From an uncultured Thermomicrobiales bacterium (GTDB lineage: Bacteria; Chloroflexota; Chloroflexia; Thermomicrobiales; UBA6265), in assembly GCA_902806335.1 (NCBI GenBank), contig CADCWG010000214.1:1-64000 (forward strand): a DNA stretch of 64,000 bases. The letters run 5' to 3'. Positions 62,174-64,000 of this stretch are shown in pieces. Every line of letters starts with the position of its first letter. Positions within the stretch are counted from its first letter, which is position 1. Below the pieces are notes generated by a model, which saw only the letters and a program-made list of their open reading frames with translations, did not search any database and was not told where the DNA came from. Position numbers and translations under genes: made by a program.

Positions 62174-62330
62174 CGGGTCGTGGCGCACGTTTTCTGCGTG
62201 CGTCGTCACCGTGTCCGGCGGCGGCACGGACCGGGCCGGCGCGGTGCGCCACCGTTCGGTGATCTGGGGCCGATTCAAGTCGGCCCCCGGCGGCGATCGG
62301 TGGCGGGATACAGTAAGGGAGCACAGAACC

Positions 62331-62444
62331 GTGAAGGTAGCGGCATCGGTGACGCGGCGCTGCGAGCGCTGCAAGGTCATCAAGCGTAAGGGCGTCATCC
62401 GCGTGATCTGCACCAACCCGCGGCACAAGCAGCGGCAGGGCTAA
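62331..62444 (+). CDS. rpmJ: 50S ribosomal protein L36, zinc form
   Basis: 37 residues. Zinc ligands Cys11, Cys14, Cys27 and His32 in '[13 protein letters not shown]' and '[13 protein letters not shown]'; this is the Cys-plus form. GTG start with AAGGGAG 10 nt upstream. infA, which usually stands between map and rpmJ, is missing: the gap is only 157 bp. Confidence 0.95.
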   Translation: MKVAASVTRRCERCKVIKRKGVIRVICTNPRHKQRQG

Positions 62445-62530
62445 CGCGGCCACAGAGGAGGCGTGCCCCCGCCCGGGTGTCCCGGCGGACGCGCCGAGCG
62501 GGATCGCCGGGCGGACGTGCCGGGCGTGGG

Positions 62531-62551
62531 GTGGTCGCTCCCAGCGACCGC
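62531..62551 (+). other. Hairpin just before rpsM
   Basis: GGTCGCT/AGCGACC stem of 7 bp with loop CCC, extendable by two pairs, ending about 20 nt before the rpsM start and just upstream of its ribosome-binding site. Position is suitable for translational control, but no protein-binding pattern was recognised. Confidence 0.4.
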
Positions 62552-62570
62552 ACGGAATGGGCGGAGACCG

Positions 62571-62945
62571 ATGGCGAGAATCGCGGGGATCGACCTGCCG
62601 CGCGAGAAGCGCGTGGAGATCGGGCTGACCTACATCTATGGCATCGGGCTGCACACCAGCCAGACGCTGCTGCAGCGGACCGGGGTCAACCCGGACACCC
62701 GTGTGCGGGACCTCTCCGACGAAGAGGTGAACCGGCTGCGGGACATCGTCGATCGCGAGATGCGCGTCGAGGGCGACCTCCGGCGTGAGGTCTCGATGAA
62801 CATCAAGCGGCTGATGGATATCGGCTCGTACCGCGGGCTCCGGCACCGCCGGGGCATGCCGGTTCGGGGGCAGCGGACCAAGACGAACGCTCGGACCCGG
62901 CGCGGGCCGAAGCGGGCGATCGGGGTGCGGAAGAAGGGTCGGTAG
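62571..62945 (+). CDS. rpsM: 30S ribosomal protein S13
   Basis: 124 residues, standard. '[26 protein letters not shown]', '[58 protein letters not shown]' region. Head protein that contacts P-site tRNA through its basic tail. GGAGACC before the ATG. Start of the alpha set without rpmJ-infA coupling. Confidence 0.96.
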   Translation: MARIAGIDLPREKRVEIGLTYIYGIGLHTSQTLLQRTGVNPDTRVRDLSDEEVNRLRDIVDREMRVEGDLRREVSMNIKRLMDIGSYRGLRHRRGMPVRGQRTKTNARTRRGPKRAIGVRKKGR

Positions 62946-63042
62946 GTAGGACCGGGGTCTGGGGCTGACCGCCCCCGGGCAGGCGCTATCTGATCGTACT
63001 GGGCGCGTTGGTCACGCGGTGGCACGGTGAAAGGGAGGCGGC

Positions 63043-63462
63043 ATGTCGGAGCGCAGGCGGGGCGCCGGCGGGCAGGGCAAGGGCAAGACGCGGGTCCGGA
63101 AGCGTGACCGTAAGAACATCCCTCGCGGACGGGCGTACATCCAGGCCACGTTCAACAACACGATCGTGACGCTGACCGACCCGGCCGGCAACGTGATCGC
63201 CTGGTCGAGCGCCGGGGCGAACGGCTTCAAGGGGTCGCGCAAGAGCACCCCGTACGCCGCCCAGGTCACGTCCGAGCAGGCCGCCCGCAAGGCGGCCGAG
63301 CACGGGCTGCGCCAGGTCGACGTCTTTGTCCGCGGACCCGGCTCCGGCCGCGAGATGGCGATCCGCTCCCTGCAGACCAGCGGGATGGCGGTGATGTCGA
63401 TCGCCGACACCACCCCGATCCCCCACAACGGCTGCCGGCCGCCGAAGCGGCGGCGCGTCTAG
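63043..63462 (+). CDS. rpsK: 30S ribosomal protein S11
   Basis: 139 residues. '[50 protein letters not shown]' region and '[18 protein letters not shown]' end. The N-terminus has a Gly/Lys/Arg extension '[21 protein letters not shown]' part longer than in E. coli. AAAGGGAGG 6 nt before the ATG. Confidence 0.96.
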   Translation: MSERRRGAGGQGKGKTRVRKRDRKNIPRGRAYIQATFNNTIVTLTDPAGNVIAWSSAGANGFKGSRKSTPYAAQVTSEQAARKAAEHGLRQVDVFVRGPGSGREMAIRSLQTSGMAVMSIADTTPIPHNGCRPPKRRRV

Positions 63463-63614
63463 CCGACGGTCCCGCGGCCGCGCCCAGCGCGGCGGCGGGG
63501 TCACCCGCGCTCCGGGGGGCAACGGCACGACGGTTGACACGCATCACAGTCCCCCGAGAGCCGCCGGCATGCGCGGGCGGGCCACCAACGGGCTGAGGAG
63601 GAACGGACGAGGCG

Positions 63615-64000
63615 ATGGCGAGGTACACGGGCCCGGTCTGCCGGCTCTGCCGGCGTGAGGGCATGAAGCTCTACCTGAAGGGCGCGCGTTGCGAGGGGCC
63701 GAAGTGCCCGATCGTGCAGCGTAACCCGCCCCGCAACTTCCCGCCGGGCCAGCACGGCCAGCGGCGGACCCGGCGGCCGTCCGAGTTCGGCCTCCAGCTT
63801 CGCGAGAAGCAGAAGGTGCGGCGGTTCTACGGGATCATGGAGACCCAGTTCCGCAAGCACTACGGCGAGGCCGCCCGCCGCGGTGGCGTCACCGGTGACA
63901 ACCTGCTCCAGATCCTCGAGTCCCGGCTCGACAACGTGGTCTATCGGATGGGCTTCGGCGACTCGCGGCCGCAGGCGCGGCAACTCGTCCGCCACGGGCA
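63615..64000 (+). CDS. rpsD: 30S ribosomal protein S4, zinc form, 3' truncated by the window
   Basis: The first 128 residues are present; the gene runs off the right edge. The N-terminus has four cysteines, Cys9, Cys12, Cys26 and Cys31 ('VCRLCRREG', 'RCEGPKCP'), the zinc-binding form. The S4 RNA-binding domain begins at '[14 protein letters not shown]'. 16S rRNA assembly initiator and, in many bacteria, repressor of this operon. AGGAGGAACGGACGAGGCG stands before the ATG at a spacing of about 10. rpoA and rplQ would be expected next. Confidence 0.96.
   Translation, partial: MARYTGPVCRLCRREGMKLYLKGARCEGPKCPIVQRNPPRNFPPGQHGQRRTRRPSEFGLQLREKQKVRRFYGIMETQFRKHYGEAARRGGVTGDNLLQILESRLDNVVYRMGFGDSRPQARQLVRHG

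Overview
This is a chromosomal window from a very GC-rich bacterium (roughly 70% G+C by eye, with strong G/C at third codon positions). The last 30 kb is the core rpoBC, str, S10, spc and alpha gene series, and the first 33 kb is housekeeping and transport. The S12 insertion, the Gly/Arg-tailed S5, the Zn forms of S4, S14 and L36 and the general gene style suggest Chloroflexota, most likely the Thermomicrobia/Sphaerobacter side. That placement is an inference from memory of such genomes, not a search result. No phage, insertion sequence, CRISPR array or rRNA operon was found.

Region 1 (1-5.3 kb): tail of a glycine-betaine type substrate-binding protein, tRNA-Gly, a rhodanese, a methyltransferase, a three-tRNA operon (Leu-Val-Phe, minus strand), malate dehydrogenase and a DUF697-like membrane protein. 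Region 2 (5.7-13.1 kb): an orphan NtrC-type regulator (minus), a fused shikimate kinase/3-dehydroquinate synthase, then a methyl-cycle cluster of PfkB kinase, SAH hydrolase and SAM synthetase. Region 3 (13.5-19.4 kb): an amide-hydrolase cluster on the minus strand (formamidase family, membrane protein, creatininase family), a c-di-AMP receptor, small proteins including a SWIM zinc protein, and a TPR protein. Region 4 (19.5-33 kb): miaB, a long disordered protein with a Cys module at each end, a RodZ-like protein, a minus-strand series (lipid kinase, 39-residue membrane protein, HU, YggT-like, CoaBC, threonine aldolase) and a complete sugar ABC importer.

Region 5 (33-64 kb): rpoB-rpoC, a minus-strand alpha/beta hydrolase, then rpsL-rpsG-fusA-tuf-rpsJ-rplC-rplD-rplW-rplB-rpsS-rplV-rpsC-rplP-rpmC-rpsQ-rplN-rplX-rplE-rpsN-rpsH-rplF-rplR-rpsE-rpmD-rplO-secY-adk-map-rpmJ-rpsM-rpsK-rpsD (cut by the window edge). 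The order is the canonical bacterial one except that infA is missing between map and rpmJ. Many spacers here are 80-250 bp, unusually long for ribosomal operons, and several carry hairpins or TCAGC-type repeats. A few junctions stay tightly coupled (rplV/rpsC, rplP/rpmC, rpsE/rpmD, adk/map, rplO-secY, rplD-rplW).

No obvious new multigene system is present. The items most worth a second look are the twin Cys-module protein (21.2-23.3 kb), a strong minus-strand terminator with no gene upstream of it (17.45 kb), the tuf gene whose codon choice differs sharply from its neighbours, the RG-rich tail on S5, and the decorated spacers of the ribosomal cluster.
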